Source: Nevskiaceae bacterium (GTDB lineage: Bacteria > Pseudomonadota > Gammaproteobacteria > Steroidobacterales > Steroidobacteraceae). Taken from it: 64,000 nt of DNA. This document shows positions 1 to 8,930 of this stretch, in pieces. Each line of letters starts with the position of its first letter. The first letter of the stretch is position 1. The notes below the pieces were generated by a model. The model saw only the letters and a list, made by a program, of their open reading frames with translations, did no database searches and was not told the DNA's origin. The position numbers and the translations under genes were made by a program. The stretch is from contig VEQP01000005.1 in the NCBI GenBank assembly GCA_018883185.1, forward strand, positions 50,948 to 114,947. The letters run 5' to 3'.

Positions 1-1210
1 CGAGAATGAATTTCTCGTACGAGGTCGTCAGTCCGCCCTCGAGCCAGCCAGCCGCATGCAGGATGTAGTTGCAGCCGCCCATTAGCGCGCCCCAAAGACT
101 CATCTGCGACTCGTAGGCGGATTGCGCATCGGCACAGTTGGAGGCCGTTGCATTCGAGGAACGCCACGGTAGTCCGATATGTCTTGCGAGCTGACCGGCG
201 CCGAACGCCGCCTTGACGTACTCCGGCGTGCCGAAGGCCGGCGAACCCGATTTCATGTCAACGTTCGAAGTGAAGCTGCCGTAGATGATGGGCGCGCCCG
301 GTCGCACCATCTGCGCCAAGCACAAGCCCGCCAAGGCTTCGGCGTGCGCCAGTGTCAGCGCACCTGCGATCGTGACAGGCGCCATGGCGCCGGCGAGCGT
401 GAAGGGCGTGATGATCAGTACTTGCCCTGCCGCGGCGTAATCCATGATGCCGTTGGCCATCGGGATGTCGAGCTGCAGCGGCGAGTTCGTATTGATGATG
501 GTGGTGACGCAGGGCCGCGAACGGAATTCTTCTTCGGTGAGTCCGTAGGCGATGCGGATCATCTCGAAGTTGTCGACGGTCTGCCCCGGGCCGCGCGCAT
601 AGACCTTCGGGATTTTGTCCGACATCAAGAGCATCGCGCGAGTGGTTTCGAGGTGGCGGAACTGGACGGGAATGTCCTGCGGCTCGACCAACCCGCCGAG
701 CCCATGCATCACTTCGAAGCTCTGACAGATTTTGATGATGTTGCAGAAGTCCTCGAAGGAGCCTGCGCGCTTGCCGCGCGTCGTGTCCATGATGTTCGGT
801 GGACCGGAGGTGGGCGCAAACATAACGTGCTTGCCCCACACCGGCATGTCGAATTCCGGTCGCGCGGCACGCAAGACGATTTCCTGCGGCGCGAGGGCGA
901 GGCATTGTTCGACGAGTCCGCGGTCAAGCCGAACAGTGAGAGTCGACTCATCCACTTGGCCGCCACCGCGGCGGTAGGCTTCCCGAGCTTCGGGCAGCAG
1001 CACCCGCATGCCCTGATTTTCGAGCATGGTCAGCGCACTGGCGTGGATTGCGGCGACTTGATCGTCGGAGAATACTTTGAGCGGCTCGAACGGATTGACG
1101 AGATGTCGGTAACGCGACTGTCGCGAGGGTGTGTCGGCCACCGGTGCCGCGGCACGTCGACGCGGGCGGCGTTCGGCCGTTGACGGAGCGTCCTGCGCGG
1201 GGTCATTCAT
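1..1210 (-). CDS. MttB/MtgB-family (COG5598) methyltransferase homologue 1, C-terminus off the window
   Basis: About 403 codons read leftward from ATG at 1210-1208 and run off the window edge, so the C-terminal part is missing. The protein matches the trimethylamine/glycine-betaine methyltransferase family. It shares with the homologue at 6117-7658 stretches such as MVRPGAPI, SGSPAFGTPE, HAAGWLE and SYEKF. Family members move a methyl group from a quaternary or tertiary amine to a corrinoid protein. No in-frame TAG is present, so it is a non-pyrrolysine member whose substrate cannot be read from sequence. The start overlaps the SDR stop by 8 bases (ATGAATGA), which indicates translational coupling. 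The N-terminal 30 residues are basic and probably disordered. Confidence 0.85.
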   Translation of the reverse strand, partial: MNDPAQDAPSTAERRPRRRAAAPVADTPSRQSRYRHLVNPFEPLKVFSDDQVAAIHASALTMLENQGMRVLLPEAREAYRRGGGQVDESTLTVRLDRGLVEQCLALAPQEIVLRAARPEFDMPVWGKHVMFAPTSGPPNIMDTTRGKRAGSFEDFCNIIKICQSFEVMHGLGGLVEPQDIPVQFRHLETTRAMLLMSDKIPKVYARGPGQTVDNFEMIRIAYGLTEEEFRSRPCVTTIINTNSPLQLDIPMANGIMDYAAAGQVLIITPFTLAGAMAPVTIAGALTLAHAEALAGLCLAQMVRPGAPIIYGSFTSNVDMKSGSPAFGTPEYVKAAFGAGQLARHIGLPWRSSNATASNCADAQSAYESQMSLWGALMGGCNYILHAAGWLEGGLTTSYEKFIL

Positions 1211-2018
1211 CAGCTGGCATCCTCATTGAAGTTCCGGGTTGACGTGTCCGACGCCGCAACGACTCCCAGCCGAGATCCGCCGACCAGCCGCCGTCCACCG
1301 GCAGGCTGACGCCGTTGATGAAGGCGCTGTGGTCGCTGGCAAGAAAGTCGATCGCTGCAGCCACATCCCCCGGGTAGGCGAAGCGCGCCATGGGTACCCG
1401 ATCGATGATGTCGGCGTCGCTGTAGTTGCCCGCGCCTTGATCGGCTACGTCCATCTCGGTCTTGATCCAACCGGGGCACACTGCATTCACGCGAACGCCG
1501 CGCCCGCCCCATTCGGCAGCCAGGGTTCGGGTGAGGCCAATCAGACCGTGTTTCGAGGCGTTATAGGCGCTGCGATGTGCCACGGCACCGAGTCCTGCGA
1601 CCGAGGCGACGTTGATGATGCTGCCATGAGCTCGCGCGAGCATTTGCTTACCGAACTCGCGGCACAGCAGAAAGGGGCCGAGCAAATTGACGTCCATGAC
1701 GCGACGCCACTGCGCGGCCGTCAGGTGCTCTGCCGGAATGATTTGACTGATGCCGGCGTTGTTCACCAACACCGCGGCGCCTCCGAGGGTACTGGCTACC
1801 ACGGTGGCGGCACGTTGTACGAAGGTCTCATCGGCGATGTCGCCGCTGAGGCCTTCGGCAGTGTGGCCCTGCGAGCGCAACTCGGTGAGCACGGCATCGA
1901 GCGGTTGCAGATCGAGCAGCATCACGGCGAAGCCAGCCTCTGCTAGCTTGTGTGCTGTCACCCGACCGAGACCCTGGGCCGCACCCGTGATGACCGCCGT
2001 TCGCTGCTGCGTGTTCAT
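1203..2018 (-). CDS. Short-chain dehydrogenase/reductase (SDR), 271 aa
   Basis: Classical SDR with the nucleotide-binding motif TGAAQGLG near residue 10, the NNAG motif, a catalytic YxxxK (YNASK) and the PG motif after it. It should be a soluble NAD(P)-dependent alcohol or keto-group oxidoreductase. I chose ATG at 2018 because the motif then falls near the N-terminus; the frame is open for 34 more codons upstream without family similarity. It is first in a two-gene minus-strand unit with the MttB homologue and divergent from the enolase-superfamily gene at 2132. A role in oxidising a hydroxylated carbon of an amine substrate is plausible but inferred. Confidence 0.88.
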   Translation of the reverse strand: MNTQQRTAVITGAAQGLGRVTAHKLAEAGFAVMLLDLQPLDAVLTELRSQGHTAEGLSGDIADETFVQRAATVVASTLGGAAVLVNNAGISQIIPAEHLTAAQWRRVMDVNLLGPFLLCREFGKQMLARAHGSIINVASVAGLGAVAHRSAYNASKHGLIGLTRTLAAEWGGRGVRVNAVCPGWIKTEMDVADQGAGNYSDADIIDRVPMARFAYPGDVAAAIDFLASDHSAFINGVSLPVDGGWSADLGWESLRRRTRQPGTSMRMPADE

Positions 2019-2131
2019 TAGGCTGAAGATTATGCCGCTGGAGACGAAATCGGGCGGGGCGCAATCAAGCAAGTGAGGGTCGCTTTCCAGTCGTGTGATG
2101 CTCACTCTGTGGGCTAGCATCCGGCCGCATC

Positions 2132-3241
2132 ATGAAGATCGCGCAACTCGAAACTTTCACGAACGAGTTTGTCTGTTTCGTCAAACTGACGACCGATGAC
2201 GGTGCGATCGGCTGGGGACAGACCTCCACCTACAACGCCGACATCACCGCACAGGTGTTTCATCGGCAGCTTGTCCCCTGGGTGCTGGGGCAGCGGGCCG
2301 ACGACATTCAGGCGCTGATCAATCGCGTCGAAGAGAAGGAACACAAGTATCCGGGCAGTTACCGCTGTAGGGCGCTTGCAGGTCTCGATACCGCGTTGTG
2401 GGACTTGCATGGTCGGATCGCGGGCAAACCCGTGGTCGAGCTGCTCGGCGGCAAGCCCGGTCCCTTGCGCGCCTATGCCTCGTCCATGAAGCGCGACATC
2501 ACACCGGAAGCCGAAGCCGAGCGGCTCGTGCGGCTGCGCGACGAATTCGGGTTCACCGCATTCAAGTGGCGCGTTGCCGCCGAATGCGGTCGCGATATCG
2601 ACGAATGGCCCGGCCGCACCGAGAAGATCGTCCCCACCGTTTCCCGTGCGCTCGGCGATGGCATCGACAAGCTTGTCGACGCCAACAGCGGGTACTCGCC
2701 GCAGCGCGCCATCGAGGTCGGGCGACTGCTCGAGCAGGAAGGCGTAGGCCATTTCGAAGAACCTTGCCCTTACTGGCATCTCGAGCAGACCCGTGAAGTC
2801 ACCGAGGCGCTCGCGATCGACGTCACGGGCGGCGAACAGGATTGGGATCTGGCCACCTGGCAACGCATGATCGACATGCGCGCGGTCGATATCGTGCAGC
2901 CTGACGTGATGTACATGGGCGGCATCACGCGCACGTTGTCGGTGGTACGCATGGCGGCTGCAGCGGGCCTGCCGGTGACGCCGCACAGTGCCAATCTCTC
3001 GCTCGTGACGATGTGCACCATGCATCTGCTCGGCGCGATTCCGAACGCAGGTAAATACCTCGAACTTTCCATCGAAGGCGCGGACTACTACCCCTGGCAG
3101 CAGGAGTTGTTTCTCGGCGAGCCGTATCGTGTGCAAGGCGGGCAGGTGCATATTCCGGCGGCGCCGGGCTGGGGTGTTGAGATCAACCCCGCCTGGCTGG
3201 CACGCGCCGAGTATCGTCGTGCCGTAGAGCCCAATTCCTAA
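2132..3241 (+). CDS. Enolase-superfamily (mandelate racemase/muconate lactonising) enzyme, 369 aa
   Basis: A barrel enzyme that abstracts the proton alpha to a carboxylate. Visible active-site elements are FKWR (K-x-R, acid/base lysine), VDANSGY (metal Asp), FEEP (metal Glu), TGGEQDWD (metal Glu) and TPHSAN (His at the end of strand 7). This is a complete Mg-binding set of mandelate-racemase type. It could be a racemase/epimerase or an acid-sugar dehydratase. Enolase-superfamily enzymes are known from betaine catabolism (hydroxyproline-betaine epimerase HpbD), which fits the neighbourhood but does not prove the substrate. It is followed 24 bp later by a beta-hydroxyacid dehydrogenase and is likely co-transcribed with it. 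Confidence 0.88.
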   Translation: MKIAQLETFTNEFVCFVKLTTDDGAIGWGQTSTYNADITAQVFHRQLVPWVLGQRADDIQALINRVEEKEHKYPGSYRCRALAGLDTALWDLHGRIAGKPVVELLGGKPGPLRAYASSMKRDITPEAEAERLVRLRDEFGFTAFKWRVAAECGRDIDEWPGRTEKIVPTVSRALGDGIDKLVDANSGYSPQRAIEVGRLLEQEGVGHFEEPCPYWHLEQTREVTEALAIDVTGGEQDWDLATWQRMIDMRAVDIVQPDVMYMGGITRTLSVVRMAAAAGLPVTPHSANLSLVTMCTMHLLGAIPNAGKYLELSIEGADYYPWQQELFLGEPYRVQGGQVHIPAAPGWGVEINPAWLARAEYRRAVEPNS

Positions 3242-3265
3242 ACATCAATCCATCGGGGACAAACA

Positions 3266-4174
3266 GTGAAATACGGCTACATCGGGCTTGGCAATCTGGG
3301 CAAACACTTGGCCGCGAGCTTGCGACGGGCGGGCTTTGCCGTGGTGGTCAATGATTTGAATCGTGCGGCGGCACAGCCGTTGCTCGATGCCGGTTGCCTC
3401 TGGGCCGATTCGCCGCGTGAACTGGCTGAGCAGGTCGACTGCGTGATCACCTGTTTGCCGTCACCGACCGCCTCGAATGCCGTACTGACCGGCCCGGATG
3501 GTGTGCTTGAGGGTCTGCGTCGTGGTGGTACGTGGATCGAGATGAGTACCACGGACGAACGGGAAATCAAGCGGGTGGCCGAGATTGCCGCGGCGCGCGG
3601 TGTGGCGACGCTCGAGTGTCCGGTGACGGGCGGCGTGCACCTTGCTGCCGCGGGCAAGATCACGGTGCTCGTCGGCGGTGAGCAGGTCGTGTTCGAGCAA
3701 CACCGGCCGGCGCTCGAGGCCATGGGCGGGCAAATTTTCTACATGGGCGAGCTCGGCAAGGCCAGCGTGATCAAGGTGATCACCAACATGCTCGCCTTCA
3801 TCCACCTCGTCGCGGCCGGCGAGGCCTTGATGTTGGCCAAGCGCGGTGGGCTCGATCTGGCCCAGGCCTTCCACGCTATCAAGGCGAGCTCGGGTACGAG
3901 CTTCGTGCACGAAACCGAGAGTCAGCTCGTACTCAACGGCAGCTACAACATCAACTTCACAATGGATCTCGCCTGCAAGGATCTCGGCTTCGCCTACGAG
4001 TACGGTCGCAAGTTCGGCGTACCGCTCGAGCTTGCCGGGCTCACCGAGCAGATTTTCCGGCGTGGTCGCTCGCAGTACGGAAGCGAGGCGCAGTCGACGC
4101 AGATCGTCAAGCTGCTGGAGGATGCGCTAGGCACGGACTTGCGCGCGCCCGGGTTTCCGGCCGTGCTCGAATAG
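3266..4174 (+). CDS. 3-hydroxyisobutyrate dehydrogenase-family (beta-hydroxyacid dehydrogenase) protein, 302 aa
   Basis: Two-domain NAD(P) enzyme. It has the N-terminal GLGNLG dinucleotide motif at residues 7-12, the substrate-binding GG motif around [10 protein letters not shown] and the family lysine in KVITNM near residue 170. Members oxidise 3-hydroxyacids or reduce tartronate semialdehyde and imines. Start is GTG at 3266, with GGGGA six bases upstream. It probably acts on the product of the preceding enolase-superfamily enzyme. Its last 48 bp overlap the convergent end of the CobT-like gene, which is unusually long for a convergent pair. Confidence 0.87.
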   Translation: MKYGYIGLGNLGKHLAASLRRAGFAVVVNDLNRAAAQPLLDAGCLWADSPRELAEQVDCVITCLPSPTASNAVLTGPDGVLEGLRRGGTWIEMSTTDEREIKRVAEIAAARGVATLECPVTGGVHLAAAGKITVLVGGEQVVFEQHRPALEAMGGQIFYMGELGKASVIKVITNMLAFIHLVAAGEALMLAKRGGLDLAQAFHAIKASSGTSFVHETESQLVLNGSYNINFTMDLACKDLGFAYEYGRKFGVPLELAGLTEQIFRRGRSQYGSEAQSTQIVKLLEDALGTDLRAPGFPAVLE

Positions 4175-6037
4175 GCCGCCGAGTTCGCCGATCATCGCCG
4201 GGCCGAGATCGTCCGTGCTGCCGATAGCTACGGCGCGTCGGTAATAGTCGCCGACCTCGTGGCCAATGCCGATGGCGACGAGTTCGACTTGCGCCTGTTG
4301 TTCGATCCAGCGGATGACTTGGCGCAGGTGCTGGTCGAGGTAGCCGCCCGGGTTCGCCGACAGCGTGGCCTGATCAAGCGGTACGCCGTCAGAAATGGTC
4401 ATGAGGATGCGACGTCGCTCCGGCCGCGCGAGCAGTCGCTGGTAGGCCCACCACAGCGCCTCGCCATCGATGTTGTCTTTCATCAAATCGTCGCGCAGCA
4501 ATAAGCCGAGGTTGGGTCTTGCGCGGCGCCAGGCGGTGTCCGCCGTCTTGTAGACGATGTAGCGCACATCGGTCAGGCGGCCTGGATTGCGCGGCGCTCC
4601 GGCTGCGATCCAGTCGGCGCGTGATCTACCGCCATCCCACTCGCGTGTCGTAAAGCCCAAAATTTCCGTGCGTACGCCACAGCGTTCCAGAGTGCGCGCG
4701 AGCAGATCCGCGCACAGTGCCGTCAGCAGAATCGGTCGGCCACGCATCGAGCCTGAGTTATCGAGCAGCAGGGTGACTACCGTATCTTTGAAATCGGTCT
4801 CGGTCTCCTGCTTGAACGACAGCGGCGCAAGCGGTTCGGTCAGCACGCGCGCGAGCCGTGCCGAATCGAGCACGCCCTCCTCGAGATCGAACTGCCAGCG
4901 TCGACGTTGCTGCGCGCGCAGCGCGCGTTCGAGCCGGCGGGCGAGGCGAGCCACGATGCCAGGTAATTGCCGGGCTTGCTCATCTAGGATGGCCCGCAGA
5001 CGCGCGAGCTCGACGCGATCGCTCAATTGCTCAGCCTCAAATACTTCGTCGTGGGCGCGGGTGAACACGCGATACGAGCGGTTCGGGTGATCGCGATCGA
5101 GTTCGCCGATGCGACTCAGTCGACTGCCCTCGGGGGCGTCCGATGAGGATTCGCCTTCCGGTGCCGCCTGTGGCGAGCGCGGTTGCGCCAGTGGTTTTTG
5201 CGGCTCGATGTCGGGCTCGTCTTCCTCTGCAATCTCATGGGCGCGTTGCACACCGAGATCGTCTCCCGCGGTGCCACTGGCAGACGGGGTGGGGAGCGCC
5301 GAGGCGGACGTTGAGCGCGTGTTAGCGGGGGTTGCAGGCGCCGAGCGCGGTTCGGCCAGTTCGTGTCCGAGGCCGAGTGCGCGCAACAGCCGCTGCTGCT
5401 CTCGGGCGTAAGCGTCCTGGTCGCCGATGGCGTCAGCGAGCGCGGCAAGGCCCGTCTTCAGGCGCTTGTCGAAAAAAGGCCGCCAGCGCGCCACGAGCGG
5501 CTGGGCCTCTTCGGGCACGGGTAGTTGCGCCAGTTGCTCGCGGGCGAGCAGGGCGAGCGCCTGCGTCATGGCTTCGGAGTTATCGCCTGGGCCGCGCAGC
5601 ACGCCACTGCGCTGCAACTCCTCTTGCTGCACTGCCGCAATGTTGTTCGCAACGCCCGCCAGGTCGCGGGCACCGAGCGACAGACAGCGTGCCTCTTCGA
5701 GAGCATCGAACACGGAACGCGCCCGATAGCCCGATGGACGGTACTGCGCGTGCACGGTAGGGTCGTGATACGCCCGACGCAGCGCCAGTCGATCGGCGTG
5801 CCCGCGCAGCAGTGTGCGTTGCAATGCCGAACAGTCCGCGGGCGGTGCCGGCAACAGCAGTCTGTCGCCTTCGATACGCGGTCCCGAGGGCCCAAACACA
5901 ACCTTCAGTGCGGCATCGCCTGACAGCGCGCGCGTCGCCTCCGCGAGCACGCTCTCGAATGGGCGCGGCATGCCGGGTCGCGACGGTGCGGCAAGCTGCG
6001 CGGCGCTCAGGTTGTCAGCCGTGGGGCCGATGCCCAT
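4127..6037 (-). CDS. CobT-like VWA-domain protein (cobaltochelatase subunit family), 636 aa
   Basis: Matches CobT: an N-terminal domain (about 30-230), a low-complexity acidic/Pro/Ser linker (about 230-300) and a C-terminal von Willebrand A domain with the MIDAS motif DNSGS at residues 426-430. In aerobic B12 synthesis CobT pairs with the AAA+ subunit CobS to power cobalt insertion by CobN. A CobS gene lies at 11937-12920 on the same strand, but no CobN is in the window. CobST pairs without CobN exist and their function is open. Start ATG at 6037 has GGAG eight bases upstream. A strong TATACT box and two direct repeats lie at 6065-6093, so the gene may have its own promoter. Confidence 0.85.
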   Translation of the reverse strand: MGIGPTADNLSAAQLAAPSRPGMPRPFESVLAEATRALSGDAALKVVFGPSGPRIEGDRLLLPAPPADCSALQRTLLRGHADRLALRRAYHDPTVHAQYRPSGYRARSVFDALEEARCLSLGARDLAGVANNIAAVQQEELQRSGVLRGPGDNSEAMTQALALLAREQLAQLPVPEEAQPLVARWRPFFDKRLKTGLAALADAIGDQDAYAREQQRLLRALGLGHELAEPRSAPATPANTRSTSASALPTPSASGTAGDDLGVQRAHEIAEEDEPDIEPQKPLAQPRSPQAAPEGESSSDAPEGSRLSRIGELDRDHPNRSYRVFTRAHDEVFEAEQLSDRVELARLRAILDEQARQLPGIVARLARRLERALRAQQRRRWQFDLEEGVLDSARLARVLTEPLAPLSFKQETETDFKDTVVTLLLDNSGSMRGRPILLTALCADLLARTLERCGVRTEILGFTTREWDGGRSRADWIAAGAPRNPGRLTDVRYIVYKTADTAWRRARPNLGLLLRDDLMKDNIDGEALWWAYQRLLARPERRRILMTISDGVPLDQATLSANPGGYLDQHLRQVIRWIEQQAQVELVAIGIGHEVGDYYRRAVAIGSTDDLGPAMIGELGGLFEHGRKPGRAQVRA

Positions 6038-6064
6038 CGCGGTGTCTCCGAAGTGCAGATATCG

Positions 6065-6093
6065 GTGGAGTATAGGCAGAGTGGAGTATCAGC
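6065..6093 (-). promoter_or_regulatory. Candidate promoter/operator of the CobT-like gene with two direct repeats
   Basis: GTGGAGTAT occurs at 6065-6073 and 6081-6089, 16 bp apart, with 11 of 13 bases matching over the longer unit. The minus strand reads TATACT at 6074-6069, a good -10 hexamer about 30 bp upstream of the start codon. No convincing -35 is visible, so an activator binding the repeats is one explanation. Function is inferred. Confidence 0.35.
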
Positions 6094-6116
6094 GAGGAGC
6101 ACGCCAGTCTTCTCTC

Positions 6117-7658
6117 TCAGTCCTCTTCGACGGCATCGCTGAGTTGCGCCCGACGCTGTGCCATGAACGCTTGCAGCGCCTCGTCGATCGCCGGATCGAT
6201 ACCCGGATCGACGTACTCGGCGAGCATTTTTTTCCAGACACGATTTGCGCGCTGTTCTGCGCTCAAACTGCCTTCGGTCGACCATTGCTCATACGAGGAG
6301 TAGTCAGCGATGCTCGATTGGTAGAAGGCGCTTTCGAAGTTCGCCAGGGTGTGGGCGCAGCCGAGAAAATGGCTGCCGGGGCCGACCTCGCGAATGGCGT
6401 CCATGGCCTGCCCGCGCTCGCTTAAGTCCATGCCGCCTGCGAGGCTGTGCAGCATCGCTAATTGGTCGGCATCGATGACGAACTTTTCGTAACTCGCTAC
6501 GAGACCGGCCTCCAGCCAACCCGCGGCATGGGTGACGAGATGCACACCGGCAAGCAGCGTGGGCAGCAGCGTATTGGCACTTTCGTAACCGGCCTGCGCA
6601 TCCACCATCTTCGAGGAGCACAAACCACCGCCGCTGCGACAGGGCACGCCGAGGCGTCGTGCGAGTTGCGCCGTGGCGAAAATCATTTGCGTGGCCTCCG
6701 GCGTGCCGAAGGTGGGCGATCCTGAGCGCATGGAGACGGCACCCACGAACGAACCCATGATCACCGGCGCACCCGGTCGCACGAGTTGAGTGAGGGCCAT
6801 CCCCGCGAGCGTCTCGGCCAAAATCTCCGCCATACAGCCCGCGGGCGTTACCGGCCCCATGGCTCCGGCGAGTACGGCGGGCACGACGATCGTGCCTTGG
6901 TTGTGCGCTGCGAACTCACGCAAGGCGCCGAGCATGCGACCATCGAAGGTCAGCGGCGAGTTGGAGTTGATGTTGCCGAGCAGCACGGCGTTGTTGTCGA
7001 CAAAATCGCTGCCGAAGACGAGTTCCGCCATCTGCACGGCATCGGCCGCATGTCCTGGGGTCTCCGGTGTGCCCTCGCAGGCCTGATCGCTGTGGCGAAA
7101 GTAGGCGTACTGCACGTCGAGGTGACGCTTGCCGGCCGGGATGTCCATCGGCTCGCAAGCGCTGCCACCCGAAAAGTGGATAGCCGGGGCCATCTGCGCG
7201 AGCTTGATGAAATTGACGAGATCTTCGAGCGTGGCATAGCGCCGTCCGCGGTCGAGATCGGTAACGAAGGGCGGTCCGCCGACGGGCGAGAAGACAGTGA
7301 CGTCGCCGCCGAACTGCACCGTGCGCGCCGGGTTACGTGCGTGAACCTTGAACACCGACGGTGCGCTGCGTAGCAGTGATCGACACAAGCCGCGCGGCAG
7401 CCTGACGCGCTCGCCCTGCACATCGGCACCGGCCTCGCGCCATAGTTGCAGCGAGGGCGGGTCGCGCCGAAACTCGATACCGATTTCCTCGAGGATCGTC
7501 TCGGCGTTGTGCTCGATGATGTCCACCGCTTCCGAGTGCAGCAATTCGACTGCAGGGATCCGCCGATGGATGGCGCTGAGTTTGACGAGATCGCCCTGCG
7601 AGCGCGCCGCACGGCGCAGCTCCCGACCCCGTCGTGCCGCCAACTTGCCTTCGGTCAT
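6117..7658 (-). CDS. MttB/MtgB-family methyltransferase homologue 2, 513 aa
   Basis: Full-length COG5598 protein, similar along its length to the partial homologue at 1-1210: VRPGAPV, SGSPTFGTPE, DAQAGYES, HAAGWLEAG and SYEKF. Family members demethylate amines such as glycine betaine, carnitine or proline betaine and hand the methyl to a corrinoid protein. There is no in-frame TAG, hence no pyrrolysine. I placed the start at ATG 7658, which forms a 4-base ATGA overlap with the upstream MFS carrier; the frame extends 32 codons further without similarity. Tight coupling to a transporter suggests the carrier imports its substrate. The CobT-like gene follows after 79 bp. Confidence 0.88.
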   Translation of the reverse strand: MTEGKLAARRGRELRRAARSQGDLVKLSAIHRRIPAVELLHSEAVDIIEHNAETILEEIGIEFRRDPPSLQLWREAGADVQGERVRLPRGLCRSLLRSAPSVFKVHARNPARTVQFGGDVTVFSPVGGPPFVTDLDRGRRYATLEDLVNFIKLAQMAPAIHFSGGSACEPMDIPAGKRHLDVQYAYFRHSDQACEGTPETPGHAADAVQMAELVFGSDFVDNNAVLLGNINSNSPLTFDGRMLGALREFAAHNQGTIVVPAVLAGAMGPVTPAGCMAEILAETLAGMALTQLVRPGAPVIMGSFVGAVSMRSGSPTFGTPEATQMIFATAQLARRLGVPCRSGGGLCSSKMVDAQAGYESANTLLPTLLAGVHLVTHAAGWLEAGLVASYEKFVIDADQLAMLHSLAGGMDLSERGQAMDAIREVGPGSHFLGCAHTLANFESAFYQSSIADYSSYEQWSTEGSLSAEQRANRVWKKMLAEYVDPGIDPAIDEALQAFMAQRRAQLSDAVEED

Positions 7659-8923
7659 GGCTCGGCTGACGCCGGTCGCTCGCAACGCACCACGGCCCAG
7701 AGCGCCGCGGCGACGGCAGCAAACACAGCCCCCGCGATCCACGCATCGTTCCAATGCCCGTCGGCCACCAGTGCGGCAACGACGGGTTGGCAGATCATCC
7801 CGCCAATGTTGCCGCCGGTGTTGAGGACACCGGTCGCTGCACCGGTGTCGGCGCGCGCGAGATTCATGGTGGCGGCCCAGTACGGCCCCTCGTTGAGCTC
7901 CATGGCGAAGAACGCCAGGGCGAGCGCAGCGACGGCGAGCACGAGGCTATCGAGCAGGGGAATCGCGAGCAGCAGCAGGGCGCCGGCCGGCAGGCTCAGC
8001 AACGGTACGAGTCGGTAGCCACGAGTGGCACCAAGGCGCGTCGCCAAAAGATCGGCGAGCACGCCGCCGATCGCCGCACCGATGGCAGCGCCAATCCACG
8101 GCACCATCGCCGTCAGACCGCTTTCGAGTCCACTCAGCTTGCGCTCCTGCACGAGGTACATGAACGACCAGAAGCTGATCATGTAGAACACGAAGTTCAT
8201 GCATAGATACGAGGCCGCAAGCAGCACGATGTTTCGGTTGCTTAGCACCGCGCCCATGCGCGCGAAGGTGAGCGGTGGCGCAGGCGGTGGGCTGTCGAGT
8301 TCGGCGAGTTCGGCGGCTGTCACGCCGGCGTGCTGCTCCGGTCGATCGCGCCCGTAGTTCCACCAGCCGAGGGTCAACACAACGGCCGGAATCGCGGTCA
8401 CCAGAACGGCCTGCTGCCAACCGAGTGTGGCAGTGAGTGCGACCAGCAGCGGTGGCGTCAAGGCGCCGCCCAGCAACATGCCTGAGCTCACCACGCCATT
8501 GGTCATGGCGAATTGGCGCGAGGGGAACCAGCGCTCGAGGACGACGGCGAGCACCGGAAACACCGGGCCTTGCCCGGCGCCAAGCAAGGCTTGCGCGATG
8601 ATCAGCACCGTCAATAGCGCGGCACCGCCGAGCACATACGGCGCGAGCGCGGTGCCGAGCGTCGCGACCACGCTGATGATGCCGACGATCGTGAACATGA
8701 CGCGTGGTCCGAGTCGTTGACCGAGCGCGCCACCCGGCAGTTGGCTGAGCGCGTAGGCCGTGGTGAAGGCAAAGAACAACCAGCCTATTTGCTGTGTCGT
8801 GTACTGCAGTGTCGCGGTGAGTTCGGGAGCGGCGACCGAGATCGTGGTGCGCTGCACGTAGGCCATCGCGGCGAACGCGAACAGGTAGGCGTAGATCCAC
8901 CAGCGGACGCGCAGCGTCCTCAT
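7655..8923 (-). CDS. Major facilitator superfamily transporter, 422 aa
   Basis: Inner-membrane carrier with about 12 hydrophobic segments. The N-terminus (RTLRVRWWIYAYLFAFAAM, followed by the YVQR segment) resembles the organic-anion:H+ symporter branch. A GxLGQRLGPR loop lies between helices 2 and 3. Start ATG at 8923 places the first helix correctly; the frame runs 48 codons further upstream into the preceding gene. It lies 7 bp downstream of the phosphohydrolase gene and overlaps the MttB homologue by ATGA, so the two are translationally coupled. Substrate unknown; uptake of a methylated amine or amino acid is inferred from context. Confidence 0.85.
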   Translation of the reverse strand: MRTLRVRWWIYAYLFAFAAMAYVQRTTISVAAPELTATLQYTTQQIGWLFFAFTTAYALSQLPGGALGQRLGPRVMFTIVGIISVVATLGTALAPYVLGGAALLTVLIIAQALLGAGQGPVFPVLAVVLERWFPSRQFAMTNGVVSSGMLLGGALTPPLLVALTATLGWQQAVLVTAIPAVVLTLGWWNYGRDRPEQHAGVTAAELAELDSPPPAPPLTFARMGAVLSNRNIVLLAASYLCMNFVFYMISFWSFMYLVQERKLSGLESGLTAMVPWIGAAIGAAIGGVLADLLATRLGATRGYRLVPLLSLPAGALLLLAIPLLDSLVLAVAALALAFFAMELNEGPYWAATMNLARADTGAATGVLNTGGNIGGMICQPVVAALVADGHWNDAWIAGAVFAAVAAALWAVVRCERPASAEP

Positions 8924-8930
8924 GCGTGGA

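Noticed and set aside
179..1183. A 334-codon plus-strand frame at the left edge
   Set aside because: Antisense to the MttB homologue, which has clear family similarity; the translation of the plus frame is low-complexity.
6117..7658. Possible pyrrolysine-type MttB read through an amber codon
   Set aside because: The complete reading frames of homologues 2 and 3, and the visible part of homologue 1, contain no in-frame TAG; they are ordinary sense ORFs.
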